Below, one piece after another: positions 33,039 to 40,687 of a stretch of 64,000 bases of DNA (positions are counted from its first letter, which is position 1; each line of letters begins with the position of its first letter). The translations under genes and the position numbers were made by a program. Location: NCBI GenBank assembly GCA_024231905.1, contig JAAEQC010000134.1:1-64000 (forward strand), given 5' to 3'. Below the pieces are notes generated by a model. That model was not told the DNA's origin and did no database searches. It saw nothing but the letters and a program-made list of their open reading frames with translations. The DNA comes from a bacterium. GTDB lineage: Bacteria > Krumholzibacteriota > Krumholzibacteriia > LZORAL124-64-63.

Positions 33039-33629
33039 CTAGAATCGCCAAGCAACCCCAATCCCGGAATCGTCCCACACCCCCGCGATCGGGAGAATCC
33101 GCACCCCCTCCGAGTCCTCCCAGCGCGGATCGTACGGGTCCTCGGGCATGCCGAACACGACCATGCTCAGCACGAATCCGACCATGCCGCCCAGCACTGC
33201 GACCTCCCATCTGGGTTCCCCGAAGTTATCGGTGAGGCCCCAGCCGGCCCAGGCGCCGAGCCCTGCGAATGCAGCTCCGGCCAGCAATCGCGTAGTATCG
33301 AAATCCCCGTCCGGGTCATACCGGATCTGCACCCGCACGATCTCGCTGCAGCGAATGACCACCGTGTCGCCGTCGGCGGCCACGACCAGACTGTCCCGTC
33401 CACTGGCCACCGCCGTACCGGTGACCCAGATCTGTGGCGGGTAGTCCACCAGGATGCGGATGGGGTCGCCGGCGTGGATCTCGTCCACCTCGCGGTCGCC
33501 GGATGGGGCTTCGCCGCCGATCTCGGAGGCGTCGCGGGAGGGGGGCAGAAGGGCGTTGGGATCCCCGGCTAACGCAGCTTCGGGGACCAAACAACCAACT
33601 AAAAATAAGACATTTATGAAAGTCTGCAT
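33039..33629 (-). CDS. exported membrane-associated protein
   Basis: 196 residues. A signal peptide (FINVLFLVGCLVPEAALAG) is followed by a polar beta domain (DPIRILVDYPPQIWVTGTAV, DTVVIRCSEIVRVQI) and two hydrophobic glycine-rich helices (LLAGAAFAGLGAWAGWGL, VAVLGGMVGFVLSMVVFG). ATG at 33629; an upstream Met is possible. Likely anchored in the envelope. No family recognised. Confidence 0.6.
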   Translation of the reverse strand: MQTFINVLFLVGCLVPEAALAGDPNALLPPSRDASEIGGEAPSGDREVDEIHAGDPIRILVDYPPQIWVTGTAVASGRDSLVVAADGDTVVIRCSEIVRVQIRYDPDGDFDTTRLLAGAAFAGLGAWAGWGLTDNFGEPRWEVAVLGGMVGFVLSMVVFGMPEDPYDPRWEDSEGVRILPIAGVWDDSGIGVAWRF

Positions 33630-33648
33630 ACCGTATACCGTCATGATC

Positions 33649-33857
33649 TCAGAACGCCACCCCAGCCAACAGACCCAGTCCCCGGCGCCGAGGACTGGCC
33701 GCCTGGTGGGTATATTCCCCGAACCCCTGGTTCACGTGGCGGTCTCCTTGCAGGTGTCGCCGTGATGGTCCGGGGAATCGCTGGCGTGGGGAGTGTAGCC
33801 GACGCCCATGGCCATGACGAAACCGCGGCGAGAGCCCTCTATCGAGAAGGGCTGCAT
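33649..33857 (-). pseudogene. remnant of a beta-barrel-like protein gene
   Basis: Two short minus-strand frames end to end: an ATG at 33857 gives 41 residues including GFVMAMGVGYTPHASD, then the neighbouring frame continues as NQGFGEYTH ... GLGLLAGVAF and stops at 33649. Both pieces look like outer-membrane strands. A frameshift between them (near 33732) would explain the break. Low confidence because the pieces are short. Confidence 0.3.
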
Positions 33858-33865
33858 CGGCGTGG

Positions 33866-34006
33866 CTACAATTTCCCTTCCTGCGGATGGGGCACATAGA
33901 TCCCCAGCAGGGCCGTGTGGGACGATCGCTTGGGCTCCATGGTCCAGGGCACGATCATCGGCATTCCCATGAGTTTAGCCGCGGGCTGTTTTGGTCGCCG
34001 TTTCAT
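33866..34006 (-). CDS. possible 46-residue basic protein
   Basis: A short frame starting with ATG at 34006 behind GGGAGGATGAACCC. It reads MKRRPKQPAAKLMGMPMIV and ends GIYVPHPQEGKL. Basic N-terminus, no membrane helix. It lies just downstream of the microcompartment operon on the same strand. Function unknown. Confidence 0.35.
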   Translation of the reverse strand: MKRRPKQPAAKLMGMPMIVPWTMEPKRSSHTALLGIYVPHPQEGKL

Positions 34007-34103
34007 GGGTTCATCCTCCCGTTCGGGAGTGGAGAGGATCGCGAACGCATGAATGTAGGGAAATCAGGAGAGTGGTGGTGATGTTTTTCGGGGAGACCGG
34101 GGA

Positions 34104-34364
34104 TCAGATTGCGTCCACGATCCCCACCACCACGCTCCTGACCGGCAGGTTCTCCCCGCCCAGGATCTGGCGCGCGCCATTGCCTTCGTCCAGCACCAGC
34201 ACCGTTTCGCCGGCGCCGGCGCCGATGGTGTCCAAAGCGATGACGTAGCCGCCGGTGGGTTCGCCCTGGGCGTCGAGCTTGTCGCAGATGAGGATCTTGC
34301 GGCCGTTCATGTCCCGGTGGTGGATCGTGCTGACCAGGTTGCCGGCGATGCGGGCGAGGATCAT
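34104..34364 (-). CDS. microcompartment vertex protein (BMC-P, EutN/CcmL)
   Basis: 86 residues, the EutN/CcmL fold: MILARIAGNLVSTIHH start, GGYVIALDTIGAGAGETVLV core and SVVVGIVDAI end. These proteins form pentamers that cap the twelve vertices of a microcompartment shell. ATG at 34364 overlaps the stop of the preceding BMC-P gene by four bases. It is the last gene of the shell operon. Of the three pentamer proteins here this one (VLDEGNGARQILG) resembles, from memory, the P3 type of Haliangium ochraceum. Confidence 0.92.
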   Translation of the reverse strand: MILARIAGNLVSTIHHRDMNGRKILICDKLDAQGEPTGGYVIALDTIGAGAGETVLVLDEGNGARQILGGENLPVRSVVVGIVDAI

Positions 34365-34645
34365 GGCGCCTCCTCGTCCAGCAGCATGATGTCGTCGACG
34401 ATGCCGACGATGGCGTGGTCCACGGGCACGAAGCTGGGGTCGAGGGTGAGGGCCGCCTCGCGGCTCGCCTCCCAGTATACGGTCTCACCGGGACCGGCCA
34501 TACGAGTGCCGTCAGCGCAGACGAAGGGCGTGCCGCTGTCGGCGCCGCGTTTGTCCAGGGGCTGGACCCACAGCAGGGGGATGCCCTCCATGCCGTCGGT
34601 GACCATGGCCGGCACCAGGCGTCCAATGACCTTGCCCAGGAACAT
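34361..34645 (-). CDS. microcompartment vertex protein (BMC-P, EutN/CcmL)
   Basis: 94 residues. EutN/CcmL features: MFLGKVIGRLVPAMV start, PLLWVQPLDKRG strand, SREAALTLDPSFVPVDHAIV and GIVDDIMLLDEEAP end. The PLD and PSFVPVD segments resemble the P2-type pentamer of Haliangium. Its ATG directly follows the stop codon of the BMC-T gene (TAGATG) and its end overlaps the next BMC-P. Three different pentamers in one operon allow vertex diversity or differing stoichiometry. Confidence 0.92.
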   Translation of the reverse strand: MFLGKVIGRLVPAMVTDGMEGIPLLWVQPLDKRGADSGTPFVCADGTRMAGPGETVYWEASREAALTLDPSFVPVDHAIVGIVDDIMLLDEEAP

Positions 34646-35254
34646 CTACTCTTCCTCCAACACTTCGCCGCCTTCTGGCTGCCAGGACGCGCAACCGCCG
34701 AATCGGGTGGTGGCGGCCAGGATGTCGCGCAGGTTGTCGTCCAGGCGCGGCATGAGGGACGAACCGGTGACGGCGCCGCCCCCGTTCGCCGCTGCGATCT
34801 CCAGGGCCGCTTCCACGTCGGCCAGCAACCCGTGGATCAGGGCCACTGCCTTGCCGCCCAGATCGTCCGCCATCCGCAGTTCCGCCAGGCCCACCGGCAC
34901 CGATTTCAAGGCCGAATCCACCGCCCGCAGCAACGCCGGCGAGGTCGTAGTCTCCAGCACGCCGAGAGCCTCGCCCTCGGGCGCGTTCCGTTCGCCGGAA
35001 ACGGCCGCGGCCAGGGCCGGGTGAGGGTCCGCCAGGCACACCTCGTCGCACAGGGACTCGCCGAGTACGGTCACGCCCTCGGCGTGGGCCTCTTCCGTGG
35101 CGGCCACGGTCCCGCCCACCAGGGACAGCCAGCGACCGGGATGCACGGTCCCGCAGCGCAGCAACGCCACGGGCGACTTCTTGAGCATGCGGTCCACCGC
35201 GGCGACACCCATGGCGACGCTGGACGATTCGAGGAGGGCGAAGGCCTGGTACAC
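34646..35254 (-). CDS. tandem-BMC trimeric shell protein (BMC-T1 like)
   Basis: About 202 residues with two BMC domains: the first begins YQAFALLESSSVAMGVAAVD and the second at GEALGVLETTTSPALLRAVD, each with the helix-strand pattern of the fold (LAELRMADDLGGKAVALIHG). Such trimers occupy hexamer positions in the shell facets. I place the start at GTG 35254, which has AGGAGC upstream and begins exactly at the domain; the frame is open further. It is seven bases after the aldehyde dehydrogenase stop. Confidence 0.9.
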   Translation of the reverse strand: MYQAFALLESSSVAMGVAAVDRMLKKSPVALLRCGTVHPGRWLSLVGGTVAATEEAHAEGVTVLGESLCDEVCLADPHPALAAAVSGERNAPEGEALGVLETTTSPALLRAVDSALKSVPVGLAELRMADDLGGKAVALIHGLLADVEAALEIAAANGGGAVTGSSLMPRLDDNLRDILAATTRFGGCASWQPEGGEVLEEE

Positions 35255-35261
35255 GCTGCTC

Positions 35262-36794
35262 CTAAACGATGCGGAAGTGGTCTTTGAGCACACAGCGCCG
35301 AAGCCGGGAGAAGCTGACCGGGTCGGTCAGTCCTTCGCCCGTGGGGCTGGCGATGGTGAAACTCGTGTGGCCCTCGCCGCCGGCGCCGAGACCCGCGACG
35401 ATGGGGGCGTTCTTCACGAAGATGCTGGTGTTCATGACGCGGGCCATGCGGCTCAGGGCCTCGATGTTCCGCGAGTGCATGCTCGCCGAGTGGCCGAACC
35501 CGTGCTCGGATTCACGGGCCAGGGCGATGGCCCGGTCCACGTCCGGCACGCGCACCACCGGCAGGACGGGCATGAGCTGCTCCGACCACACCAGCGGGTG
35601 GTTCTCCGACACGTCGGCCACCAGCAACTTGGGGTCGTGCACCGGTCGCACGCCGATGCGTTCCAGCAGCACCCCGGCGTTCTTGCCGACGCAGTCCTTG
35701 TTGATGACCCCGTGGCTGCGCGGCTGAGGGACCTCCTGGAAGATCTCCCGTTCGAGGCGACGCAGCTCGGCCGGCGAAAGGATGTGAGCGCCGGCGGTCC
35801 GCATGGCGTCCAGGAGCGCGTCGGCCACACTGGCCACCACGAAGACCTGCTTCTCGTCCACGCAGATGACGTTGTTGTCGAAGCCCGCGCCGTGGACGAT
35901 GTCGCGGCCGGCCTTGGACATGTCCGCGGTTTCGTCCACCACTACCGGGGGGTTCCCGGGGCCGGCGCAGACGGCGCGCTTGCCGCTCTGCATGGCGGCC
36001 TTCACCACGCCGGGGCCTCCTGTCACCACCAGCAGATTGATCCCCTTGTGATGCATGACCTCGCCCGCCGACTCGATGGTCGGTTCGGCCACGGCCGTCA
36101 CCAGGTTCGCCGGACCACCCACCGAACAAATGGCCCGGTTCAACAGGCGGATTGTCTCCATGGAGCACACCCGCGCGCCGGGATGGACGTTGAACACGAC
36201 GCTGTTCCCGGCGGAAACCATGCCGATGGTGTTGCAGATGATGGTGCTGGTGGGATTGGTGGTGGGGGTGATGGACCCGATGACCCCGAAGGGCGCCCAC
36301 TCGGTGAGGGTCAGGCCGTCGTCGCCGCTCACGGCGCGGGGAACCAGAGCTTCCACGCCGGGGGTCTTCTCGGTGACCAGGGCGTTCTTGATGACCTTGT
36401 GCTCGTACCGGCCGAGGCCGGTCTCCTCCCAGGCCAGCTTGGCCAACTCGTCGCCGTGCTCGCGCATGGAACAGCGGATGGCCTCGATGATCTCGCGCCG
36501 CTTGTCCAGCGAGAGTGTGGCCAGGTTCAGGAACGCCGCCCGCGCCGCGTCCACGCAATCGTCCACGGTGGCGAACACGCCGTCGCCCTCACGGGGGCGG
36601 GGCGGGCCGGCGGACGGGTCCGGCGAGACCGGGCGCACGACATAGTTTCCGAGTTGCCCGGACGAACGCGACCCTGAAGCTCGCGAAGCGGGTGCGCGTC
36701 CCCCGGAAACCTGTTGTGCCGCAGCCTGCGGACCCATCCGCGCGGCGAGCTCGCGGGCGATGCGGTCGACCTGCTGGTCGCTCAATCCCGCCAT
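35262..36794 (-). CDS. CoA-acylating aldehyde dehydrogenase, microcompartment cargo
   Basis: About 510 residues, PduP/EutE-like. The N-terminal amphipathic helix LSDQQVDRIARELAARM, then a flexible Ala/Gly/Ser linker, is an encapsulation peptide that targets cargo to the shell. The catalytic domain has the NAD-binding GSITPTTNPTSTIICNTIG, the GINLLVVTGGPGVVKAAMQS block and the catalytic Cys311 in NNVICVDEK. It converts an aldehyde plus CoA and NAD+ to acyl-CoA; with DeoC in the operon the substrate is most likely acetaldehyde. ATG at 36794 overlaps the preceding BMC-P stop (TGATG). Confidence 0.93.
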   Translation of the reverse strand: MAGLSDQQVDRIARELAARMGPQAAAQQVSGGRAPASRASGSRSSGQLGNYVVRPVSPDPSAGPPRPREGDGVFATVDDCVDAARAAFLNLATLSLDKRREIIEAIRCSMREHGDELAKLAWEETGLGRYEHKVIKNALVTEKTPGVEALVPRAVSGDDGLTLTEWAPFGVIGSITPTTNPTSTIICNTIGMVSAGNSVVFNVHPGARVCSMETIRLLNRAICSVGGPANLVTAVAEPTIESAGEVMHHKGINLLVVTGGPGVVKAAMQSGKRAVCAGPGNPPVVVDETADMSKAGRDIVHGAGFDNNVICVDEKQVFVVASVADALLDAMRTAGAHILSPAELRRLEREIFQEVPQPRSHGVINKDCVGKNAGVLLERIGVRPVHDPKLLVADVSENHPLVWSEQLMPVLPVVRVPDVDRAIALARESEHGFGHSASMHSRNIEALSRMARVMNTSIFVKNAPIVAGLGAGGEGHTSFTIASPTGEGLTDPVSFSRLRRCVLKDHFRIV

Positions 36795-37090
36795 CACTCG
36801 TCGCCTTTGCGGTACTTGTCCTCACCGTCGATGTCCCAGCTATCGACGATGGCCATGACCACCGCGTCCACCGGCTTGTTGTTGGTGAGCGTGGTCTGGC
36901 GCGCCGACGAGCCCGAGGCGTAGAGGACGTACTCGCCCTCGCCCGCGCCCACGGCGTCCACCGCCACCACCGAACCGCCGGTGAGCTGGCCGTCGGGACC
37001 GGCCTGGCCGAGCATGAGCAGCTTCATGCCTTCGATGGCCTCCTCCTTGCGCGAGGCGACCACGCGGCCCAGCACCTTCGCCAGGAGCAC
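36794..37090 (-). CDS. microcompartment vertex protein (BMC-P, EutN/CcmL)
   Basis: 98 residues. [20 protein letters not shown] start, [19 protein letters not shown] core, [18 protein letters not shown] and [20 protein letters not shown] tail. The closest match from memory is the P1-type pentamer of Haliangium. The start is GTG at 37090, four bases after the BMC-H stop. Confidence 0.92.
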   Translation of the reverse strand: MLLAKVLGRVVASRKEEAIEGMKLLMLGQAGPDGQLTGGSVVAVDAVGAGEGEYVLYASGSSARQTTLTNNKPVDAVVMAIVDSWDIDGEDKYRKGDE

Positions 37091-37093
37091 GGC

Positions 37094-37381
37094 CTACGCC
37101 TCGTCCAGGCGACCCAGGGGCATCACCGCGTCGACGTTGGCGTGGGGACGTGCGATCACGTGCACAGCCACGACTTCGCCCACGCGGGTCGCCGCGGTCT
37201 GGCCCGCATCGCAGGCGGCCTTCACGGCGGCCACGTCACCGCGCACGATGACGGTAGTGTAGCCGCCGCCCGTACGTTCGTACCCGGCCAGCTCCACACG
37301 AGCGGCCTTCACCATGGCGTCCGCGGCCTCGACGGTCGCCGCGAAGCTCCGGCATTCGATCATTCCCAGGGCGTCTGCCAT
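37094..37381 (-). CDS. microcompartment hexameric shell protein (BMC-H)
   Basis: 95 residues, one BMC domain: [20 protein letters not shown] start, pore loop in [31 protein letters not shown] and end [21 protein letters not shown] hexamers tile the shell facets, and the GGGY loop lines the central pore. AGGAGGACCG lies upstream of the ATG. It is the only BMC-H in the operon, and so probably the main facet protein. Confidence 0.94.
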   Translation of the reverse strand: MADALGMIECRSFAATVEAADAMVKAARVELAGYERTGGGYTTVIVRGDVAAVKAACDAGQTAATRVGEVVAVHVIARPHANVDAVMPLGRLDEA

Positions 37382-37405
37382 TTGAGCGGTCCTCCTGTTT
37401 CGTAC

Positions 37406-37894
37406 CTAGTCTCCGGCCGTGACGGATTCCAGGTCCCGTCCCAGCCTCTCCATGAACGTCGTGTAGCCCAGCACCGTGAAGGTGGTCCGGGCCCGGTCGT
37501 TTCTCGTCCAGATATTCAGTTCCAGGCGTTCGATGCCGTGGCCGCGGGCCAGATCCTCGGCCGCGACGAAGAGGGCGCGAGCCAGACCGCGGCGGCGGGT
37601 ATCCTCGTCCACACTCACCTGGTCGATCTCGAGCCACTTGCGGCCTTCGCCGTAGAGATCGACGGGCCGCTCCATGGACTCGCACCGGGCGTAGGCCTCG
37701 ACTCGGCCATTCACGTCCGCCACCAGGAGCGTGACGTCTTCCTTGGCCAGTTCGTCGGTGAACCAGGCAGCGAAGGCGTCGTCGTCCGAGACACGGAACC
37801 GCCACGGCGCGAACCCCACATGCAATCGGTGGAGCTGCTGACCCAGGCGCACCAGGCGCTGCAGGTCGTCGGCGGTGGCCGGACGGACGATCAC
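37406..37894 (-). CDS. GNAT-family acetyltransferase in microcompartment operon
   Basis: 162 residues. It starts VIVRPATADDLQRLVRLGQQ and has the GNAT acetyl-CoA-binding segment QVSVDEDTRRRGLARALFVA, then NIWTRNDRARTTFTVLGY. Start GTG at 37894 overlaps the BMC-T stop (GTGA). No encapsulation helix is evident. Acetylation of a shell protein, an enzyme or a small molecule using the acetyl-CoA that the cargo pathway makes would be a plausible link; the substrate is unknown. Confidence 0.85.
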   Translation of the reverse strand: MIVRPATADDLQRLVRLGQQLHRLHVGFAPWRFRVSDDDAFAAWFTDELAKEDVTLLVADVNGRVEAYARCESMERPVDLYGEGRKWLEIDQVSVDEDTRRRGLARALFVAAEDLARGHGIERLELNIWTRNDRARTTFTVLGYTTFMERLGRDLESVTAGD

Positions 37895-38514
37895 TTCTGG
37901 ACCTCCCGGCCCGTCAGGGCTTCGAGGGCGGCCACGGCCGCGGGCCGGGCCGCCTGCACGTCGCTCTCCTCGCCACCGATGTAGATGCGGCCGAAGGAAC
38001 CGAAGGCGCGCACCTCGAGGATGTTGATGTTGGCCGCCTTCTCCGCCTCGTTGGCGGCGATGGCCGCGTAGGCCGCCGGCTCGCACTCCAGGACGAAGAG
38101 GGTCTCGCCCGAGAGGATGAGATTGCCGTGGCGCATGCGGTTGATGAGCATGCACTGGTGGTCGTCCAGGTGACGGACGATCTGGTTCGAGACGATGCGC
38201 GGCCGCAGGCGCTGATCCTCGTTGAGTTCGAGGGCCTCGAGGATGGCGTTGCCCGCCTGGCGCACGTCGGCCTGGCTGTCGCTGTGTACCTCGAGCATGC
38301 CGAAGTGGCGCTCGACGATCTGCATGCCCGGGGTGACGGACGTGCTCTTGAGCGCGATGTCCATGACCCGGTTGATCTCGATGCCCGGCGCGATCTCCAC
38401 GAAGAGGCACGCCTGGCCCACCTTGGGCAGGAACCCTTGGGCGATGGTCGCCTGGAAGCTGGCGAACTGGGGCTGCAAGCTGTCGATGACGCAATACGCT
38501 CTCAGGTCGACCAT
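37891..38514 (-). CDS. tandem-BMC trimeric shell protein (BMC-T2 like)
   Basis: 207 residues with two BMC domains: RAYCVIDSLQPQFASFQATI, LPKVGQACLFVEIAPG and INRVMDIALKST in the first; NRMRHGNLILSGETLFVLE and EAEKAANINILEV in the second. The sequence resembles, from memory, the stacking, pore-gated trimer of Haliangium (Hoch_5816). Such trimers stack as double layers with an openable central pore and are thought to pass larger metabolites, such as sugar phosphates and cofactors. ATG at 38514 follows GGAGGCTGAG from the end of the RpiB-DeoC gene. Confidence 0.92.
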   Translation of the reverse strand: MVDLRAYCVIDSLQPQFASFQATIAQGFLPKVGQACLFVEIAPGIEINRVMDIALKSTSVTPGMQIVERHFGMLEVHSDSQADVRQAGNAILEALELNEDQRLRPRIVSNQIVRHLDDHQCMLINRMRHGNLILSGETLFVLECEPAAYAAIAANEAEKAANINILEVRAFGSFGRIYIGGEESDVQAARPAAVAALEALTGREVQK

Positions 38515-38515
38515 C

Positions 38516-39850
38516 TCAGCCTCCCACGCTCGTGCCCTGGGCCTCTTGGACTATGGCGATGCTGGCCGACGCGCCGATGCGCGTGGCGCCCGCCTCGATC
38601 ATGCGCTTGGCGTCGCTGAAGCCCTTGATGCCGCCGGACGCCTTCACCTCCATGCCCGCGCCGCGGACCACCGACGCCATGAGCGCCACGTCCTCGGCGG
38701 TGGCGCCGCCGCTGCTGAACCCGGTGGACGTCTTGACGAAGTCGGCCCGGGCCCGCTTGGCCAGCTCGCACACCCGGCGCTTCTCGTCGTCGTTCAGGAG
38801 CGCGGTCTCGATGATGACCTTGGAGCGTGCCGAACCATCCCTGCACCCATCCGTCACCGCCAGGATGTCCTTCAGCACGTACTCGTCGTCGCCCGACTTG
38901 AGCCGGCCGACGTTGATGACCATGTCGATCTCTTTGGCCCCGTCGCGGATGGCCTTGCGGGTCTCCATGCCCTTGATGTCCGGCGTGGCGGCGCCCAGGG
39001 GGAAGCCGACCACCGAGCAGGTCAGGACGTCGGTGCCGCGCAGTCCGTCGGCCACCCGCTTGACCCAGCAGGGGTTGACGCACACGGAGCGGAAACCGAA
39101 CTCCCGCGCCTCGGCGATGATCTTGTCGACCATGGCGATGGTGGCGTCGGCCTTGAGGATGGTGTGGTCAATGTAGCGGGCCACGTCTTCGGGGATGCGG
39201 CCCGGGCTCTGGGAGCTGCCGGGGCCGTGGGTCAGCCGGCGGGCGCCCAGTTCGATGAACGTGCGCGCCGTGTCGGGACAGGTGCCCACGCAGGGACCCT
39301 GGTGGTCCACGGCGCCGGGTCCGAGCATGGATTGGAGCCGCGCCACGATGCGGGCCAGGTCCTCGTCGGAGAGGTTGGCGACAGGATCGCCCAGAACCGC
39401 CGCATTGGGGATGGGGGGCGGCGGATCGGCGAACATGGCGACACGTTTCTTGTGGCGCGGCTCGGTGCAATCGGTGGAGAGGAAGACGTCGACGATCTGG
39501 GTGGCGAGGCTGGCGCCGATGAGGCCGGCGCCGAGGGTCAGGACGTTGGCGTCGTTGTGCTCGCGTCCGTTGCGGGCGGTGGAAACGTCGTAAGCCATGG
39601 CGGCCCGGACGCCGGGGACCTTGTTGGCCGCCATGGACGAGCCGATGCCCGCCCCGTCGATCATGATGCCTCGGTCCACACGTCCGGCGGCCACTTCTTC
39701 AGCTACGGCGCGGGCGTAGACCGGGTAGTCCACCGGGTCGGAGGAATGGGTACCGCAGTTGGTGACCTGGTGACCCTTGCGGGCCAGGTGCTCGGCCAGC
39801 TTCTGTTTGAGGGCGAACCCGCCGTGGTCCGCACCGATGGCGACTTTCAT
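38516..39850 (-). CDS. fusion of RpiB-like isomerase and DeoC deoxyribose-phosphate aldolase
   Basis: 444 residues. Residues 1-145 are RpiB-like (KVAIGADHGG with His9, GAGIGSSMAANKVPGVRAAM, REHNDANVL with His98), but the active-site Cys of E. coli RpiB is Asp65 here (MIDGAG). Residues 222-440 are DeoC: IDHTILKADAT, IDMVINVG (Asp309), Schiff-base Lys373 in VKTSTGF and Lys403 in VKASGGI. DeoC cleaves 2-deoxyribose 5-phosphate to glyceraldehyde 3-phosphate and acetaldehyde. The linker contains NLSDEDLARIVARLQSML, an amphipathic helix like an encapsulation peptide. Start at 39850 after AGGAGAAGACGAAG. Cargo of the microcompartment. Confidence 0.93.
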   Translation of the reverse strand: MKVAIGADHGGFALKQKLAEHLARKGHQVTNCGTHSSDPVDYPVYARAVAEEVAAGRVDRGIMIDGAGIGSSMAANKVPGVRAAMAYDVSTARNGREHNDANVLTLGAGLIGASLATQIVDVFLSTDCTEPRHKKRVAMFADPPPPIPNAAVLGDPVANLSDEDLARIVARLQSMLGPGAVDHQGPCVGTCPDTARTFIELGARRLTHGPGSSQSPGRIPEDVARYIDHTILKADATIAMVDKIIAEAREFGFRSVCVNPCWVKRVADGLRGTDVLTCSVVGFPLGAATPDIKGMETRKAIRDGAKEIDMVINVGRLKSGDDEYVLKDILAVTDGCRDGSARSKVIIETALLNDDEKRRVCELAKRARADFVKTSTGFSSGGATAEDVALMASVVRGAGMEVKASGGIKGFSDAKRMIEAGATRIGASASIAIVQEAQGTSVGG

Positions 39851-39862
39851 CTTCGTCTTCTC

Positions 39863-40204
39863 CTACCAAACCCGTGAGTCGTCGTTCTTCGGGGGCGCAG
39901 CCGGCTTGCCCGGCCGCTGGCCCGCCATGGCCCGCTGGAGCTTCTCCACGTGCAGGCGCAGGGCCTCGATGCCCTCGTCCTCGGCCCGATAGCAGGTGGC
40001 CGTGCGGGCGCCCCGCTTGATCTTCTTGATGCGCAGGTAACCGCCCTCGGCCAGCTTGGCCGTCTGCACGTGGAGGTTACCGTCGGCCAGGCCGGTGGCC
40101 TCGCGCAGCTCGGTGAACGTCCAGTCGCGGCCGTCGACCAGAGTGGCCATGATGGCCATACGGGCCGGCGTGCCGAGGAGGGGATCCAGGGCGCGCATCT
40201 TCAT
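39863..40204 (-). CDS. winged-helix transcriptional regulator of the microcompartment operon
   Basis: 113 residues. MRALDPLLGTPARMAIMATL, then WTFTELREATGLADGNLHVQ and LAEGGYLRIKKIKRG form an ArsR/PadR-like winged helix (HTH_34 type) whose wing carries RGARTATCYRAEDEG. It is the first gene of the shell operon, 12 bases before rpiB-deoC. A perfect inverted repeat about 55 bases upstream of its start is a likely self-operator. No metal-binding Cys cluster, so a metabolite or partner protein is the more likely signal. Confidence 0.85.
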   Translation of the reverse strand: MKMRALDPLLGTPARMAIMATLVDGRDWTFTELREATGLADGNLHVQTAKLAEGGYLRIKKIKRGARTATCYRAEDEGIEALRLHVEKLQRAMAGQRPGKPAAPPKNDDSRVW

Positions 40205-40257
40205 GTATGGGAGCTTCGCGGGATGAAGGGAGCTTGTCAAGTGTGATTTTGTCTTGT

Positions 40258-40274
40258 GCTTCACATTATGAAGC
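40258..40274. promoter_or_regulatory. inverted repeat upstream of microcompartment operon
   Basis: GCTTCA-CATTA-TGAAGC, 6-base arms with a 5-base spacer, about 55 bases upstream of the regulator start. On the minus strand its centre reads CATAAT, near-consensus for a -10 box, so a repressor bound here would block the promoter. A TTGACA also occurs on the minus strand ~20 bases nearer the gene. No gene is seen in 40205-40687. Confidence 0.5.
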
Positions 40275-40598
40275 TGATGGGCGGGTGCCATATTTCGGCA
40301 TGTATCGCCGGATCGAATCCAAAATCGCCTTCGGACAGAGAAGTGGGCCGGGGACCGGTTTCGAGCTCCTCCCGGAGTCTGTATACCACCTGGCGATGGT
40401 AGGTCGACCGCCAACCGGTTGGTGGTTTTGGCGCTGTTTGTTGTCTATCAATCAGTTACGGGCACCCGTGTCTAACGCTTCGACCTCAAAGGCATCGTAG
40501 GGGGGCGACCAAAGGCCCCCGAGGGCCTTTTCCTTATACCGAGCTCCATATCCGGATATACCGCACGAACCCCGCCAACCACCGACACCCGAATAAAC

Positions 40599-40632
40599 AG
40601 CGACCACCCCGGAGGGCACTGGGGTGGTCGCT
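40599..40632 (-). terminator. intrinsic terminator of outer-membrane protein operon
   Basis: AGCGACCACCCC pairs perfectly with GGGGTGGTCGCT; on the minus strand TGTTTATT follows. It lies 55 bases after the stop of the gene at 40688. A second smaller hairpin, AAGGCCC with GGGCCTT, lies at ~40515-40532. Confidence 0.7.
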
Positions 40633-40687
40633 CCCTTGGGGCCGCGGAGGAGTAGTAGGCGGCCCCGTCGAGTTGTGGTGATGCGGG

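Noticed and set aside
35097..36677. Long plus-strand frames opposite the aldehyde dehydrogenase and other microcompartment genes
   Set aside because: His/Gly/Ala/Val-rich shadows of well-supported minus-strand genes.
37894..38494. N-terminal extension of the GNAT frame
   Set aside because: The upstream part (Arg/Gly/Pro-rich) is the shifted reading of the BMC-T gene; GTG at 37894 starts the real domain.
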